Assembly (NCBI GenBank): GCA_046329585.1
Contig: JAXLUI010000001.1
Coordinates: forward strand, 1,674,001 to 1,738,000
DNA: 64,000 nt
DNA from: DLKC01 sp002478885
Lineage (GTDB): Bacteria; Bacteroidota; Bacteroidia; Chitinophagales; Chitinophagaceae
Reading direction: 5' to 3'
Positions 62,573 through 64,000 of the stretch are shown here, in pieces. The position numbers were made by a program, and so were the translations under genes. Below the pieces are notes generated by a model that searched no databases, had not been told where the DNA came from, and saw only the letters and a list, made by a program, of their open reading frames with translations. Numbering within the stretch: position 1 is the first letter of the stretch; each line of letters starts with the position of its first letter.

Positions 62573-63370
62573 CTATTGTTCGCCGAGCATTTTTTTAATT
62601 CCATCGATATCGAAACTGTTGGCTGCGTTCATTACTTCGTTTTCGTCGGCGAAGTTTATGCATTCCCAAACGATCATACTTGTTTGACCAATAGGCGTAA
62701 TTAAGGTATATCCTTTACTGTCTTCGTATTGAATAATTGATTTATTGCCTTTTACTCTAACCTGTTTAAAATTCTGCTGATTTGCATCGGCCTGCAGCAT
62801 GGTGTTGTTGAAATACAGGTTCATATATGGTGCATAAAATGAGTTGTTTCCAATAGTAACCGTCAATTGTTTATCCTTACCGTCAGTGTAAACCCTTTGC
62901 ATGCTAAGGTTACTCCACCCCCATTGAGTACTCATTACCTTATCCTGCAATGTATCTTTCGGAAGACTATTGATCGTTGCTGGCAACGACTTTAATATTT
63001 CACGGGCGAGTTGAATTTCAACACCCATTAGTGCCTGTTGCACAGAATACCTCGCATCACTGAAATTATTAGCATTGTGTGCATCTTCCGCATCTTTTAT
63101 TTGCTGCAACACATCGGGCGGAGGAGTATTTTTCAACCCGGCCCCACCTTTATTACTTGGTTTGCCGTTGGAGGATGCGCCCGCCTCGCCCTCTTCTCCA
63201 ACAACGCCTCCGGTATTGGCATTTACTGTTGAATCAACTTTTTTACCAACTACTTTATCCGCGGCCTGGTTTACTTTGTCTTTAAGTTTTTTAAGCAATT
63301 GCGCTTGTACATTCGATCCTGTAAATACACATAAAAACAAGAGAATGGCGCCCATGGTAATTTTCTTCAT
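62573..63370 (-). CDS. Secreted protein, paralogue of the preceding gene, with low-complexity insert
   Basis: 265 residues. A signal peptide (MGAILLFLCVFTGSNVQAQ) and a lysine-rich linker (KKLKDKVNQAADKVVGKKVD) are followed by a Gly/Ser/Asn-rich low-complexity stretch, then the domain shared with the neighbour: YSVQQALMGVEIQLAREILK, APYMNLYFNNTMLQADANQQ and NAANSFDIDGIKKMLGEQ. The ATG at 63370 is used, since the signal peptide starts there; the frame is open to 63424. Function unknown. Confidence 0.75.
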   Translation of the reverse strand: MKKITMGAILLFLCVFTGSNVQAQLLKKLKDKVNQAADKVVGKKVDSTVNANTGGVVGEEGEAGASSNGKPSNKGGAGLKNTPPPDVLQQIKDAEDAHNANNFSDARYSVQQALMGVEIQLAREILKSLPATINSLPKDTLQDKVMSTQWGWSNLSMQRVYTDGKDKQLTVTIGNNSFYAPYMNLYFNNTMLQADANQQNFKQVRVKGNKSIIQYEDSKGYTLITPIGQTSMIVWECINFADENEVMNAANSFDIDGIKKMLGEQ

Positions 63371-63507
63371 AAGAGGTTTTTTCGGAAGAATTATAACGCG
63401 TTTGTACACTGTAAATTTAATCAATTAATGCCTGTAATTTTCAACTGTTTATATCAAAGCAAGATAACAGCAATTTGTGACAGCGGAAAGGCATTTTTTA
63501 TAATAAT

Positions 63508-63572
63508 CATGTGCCCGGCCATAGTGCATGTGGCAGCAACTATTGCGTCGCACTCTTGTACGCAATCACATC
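63508..63572 (+). repeat. Intergenic repeat, form A left half
   Basis: The outer arm TGTGCCCGGCCATAG is followed by the exact core TTGCGTCGCAC at 63543-63553 and TCTTGTAC. It lies between tandem minus-strand genes and faces against their transcription. Confidence 0.85.
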
Positions 63573-63617
63573 GATCAACTACGCGTGCATATGTGAGATG
63601 AGCACGGGGCAGGCATG

Positions 63618-64000
63618 CTAAAAAACGGCATTCGAAATTTTAGTATCAGACCTTTTTAAAGCTTCCCGCAATTTCTCCTGAACGGCAAGGCCGTCATTTT
63701 TTTTATTTTCTAATAAAAGCACTGTCTGCAAACCCGTCAACGACCACGGATTATTGGGGTTTATCTTCAGATCGTCTCTGAAAACCGTTTCGGCTTCACG
63801 AAATCTGCCGGCTTTTGTCAATGCGTCACCCAAATATTGCCTCGCCGGATGCACCCAGTCTCTCGGCTCATTATATAACAGGTTATCTTCCTGCCTTACC
63901 GCATCTTTATATGCATTTATTGCTGTAACGATATCATTCTTCTCTTCGGCAATAAGTCCTTCCAAAATACTTTCGGCAACGGCTGCTACTTTTACCGGTG
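63618..64000 (-). CDS. TPR-containing protein (partial, C-terminal part only)
   Basis: The frame has no stop through the window edge, so only the C-terminal 127 or so codons are seen. At least two TPR-like helices are present: AINAYKDAVRQEDNLLYNEP, ARQYLGDALTKAGRFREAET, then FRDDLKINPNNPWSLTGLQT. The end (EKLREALKRSDTKISNAVF) is charged. Such tails occur on longer Bacteroidota proteins with TPR arrays; the N-terminal domain cannot be judged. Confidence 0.75.
   Translation of the reverse strand, partial: PVKVAAVAESILEGLIAEEKNDIVTAINAYKDAVRQEDNLLYNEPRDWVHPARQYLGDALTKAGRFREAETVFRDDLKINPNNPWSLTGLQTVLLLENKKNDGLAVQEKLREALKRSDTKISNAVF

Noticed and set aside
2400..63572. The recurring 11-mer as a CRISPR repeat
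   Set aside because: Copies are about 2 kb apart, separated by genes, vary in flanks and occur in both orientations; no spacers and no cas genes.

Overview
This window reads as a chromosomal segment of a Bacteroidota bacterium, most likely family Chitinophagaceae. The basis: two secreted proteins end in type IX secretion (T9SS) C-terminal sorting domains; promoters carry the Bacteroidota TAnnTTTG -7 box (37331, 39656, 56048, 61377) and Shine-Dalgarno sites are largely absent; there is a short RpoD-type sigma factor, LytS/LytTR two-component genes, a GLPGLI-family protein, an LptF/G permease and a Bacteroidota-type GroES paralogue. I see no prophage, insertion sequence, CRISPR array or conjugative genes. 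It looks like ordinary core chromosome, with 52 protein genes (two cut by the window edges) and one tRNA-Gly(CCC).

Layout. 1-4557: leucine genes on the minus strand (leuC, leuD, a LeuA/CimA-type synthase, leuB cut at the edge). 4807-12357: a PdeM-like phosphoesterase, then secreted carbohydrate genes (GH78 rhamnosidase, lipoprotein, six-hairpin glycosidase). 12691-16065: two LytS-type sensor genes, the first lacking its catalytic residues, and a LytTR regulator. 16319-20373: reductase-like protein, DUF2975 protein, ispE, bifunctional nuclease, PDZ protein. 20547-29976: comEC, purH, EamA transporter, deacetylase-like protein, lutB, xerD, YkgJ protein. 30156-36981: a 1778-residue T9SS beta-helix/MopE protein and a di-haem cytochrome peroxidase lipoprotein. 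37365-46751: cation efflux, SIMPL protein, pckA, T9SS subtilisin, a small membrane-gene cluster with an SprT protease, sucC. 46965-57248: DUF4920, rluD, lptF/G, START-like protein, RpoD paralogue, GLPGLI and TPR proteins, tRNA-Gly, ECF sigma. 57456-64000: uvrA, OmpR-type regulator, GroES paralogue, two paralogous secreted proteins and a TPR protein cut by the edge.

The most striking feature is a dispersed intergenic repeat. A near-palindromic 11-mer, TTGCGTCGCAC (form A), occurs 22 times (21 exact), and a relative, GTGAGTGACAC (form B), occurs 9 times. I saw all 31 between genes and none inside a coding region. Complete copies form 150-210 bp inverted repeats: an outer CCGGC arm, form A, a GTAC-bounded centre, form A or B, then GCCGGC plus an A-run. 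Form B is only ever the right half, and all nine copies face the same way whatever the neighbouring gene orientation. Ordinary intrinsic terminators sit beside the elements, so the repeat is not simply a terminator. I do not recognise this family; it is the best candidate here for something undescribed.
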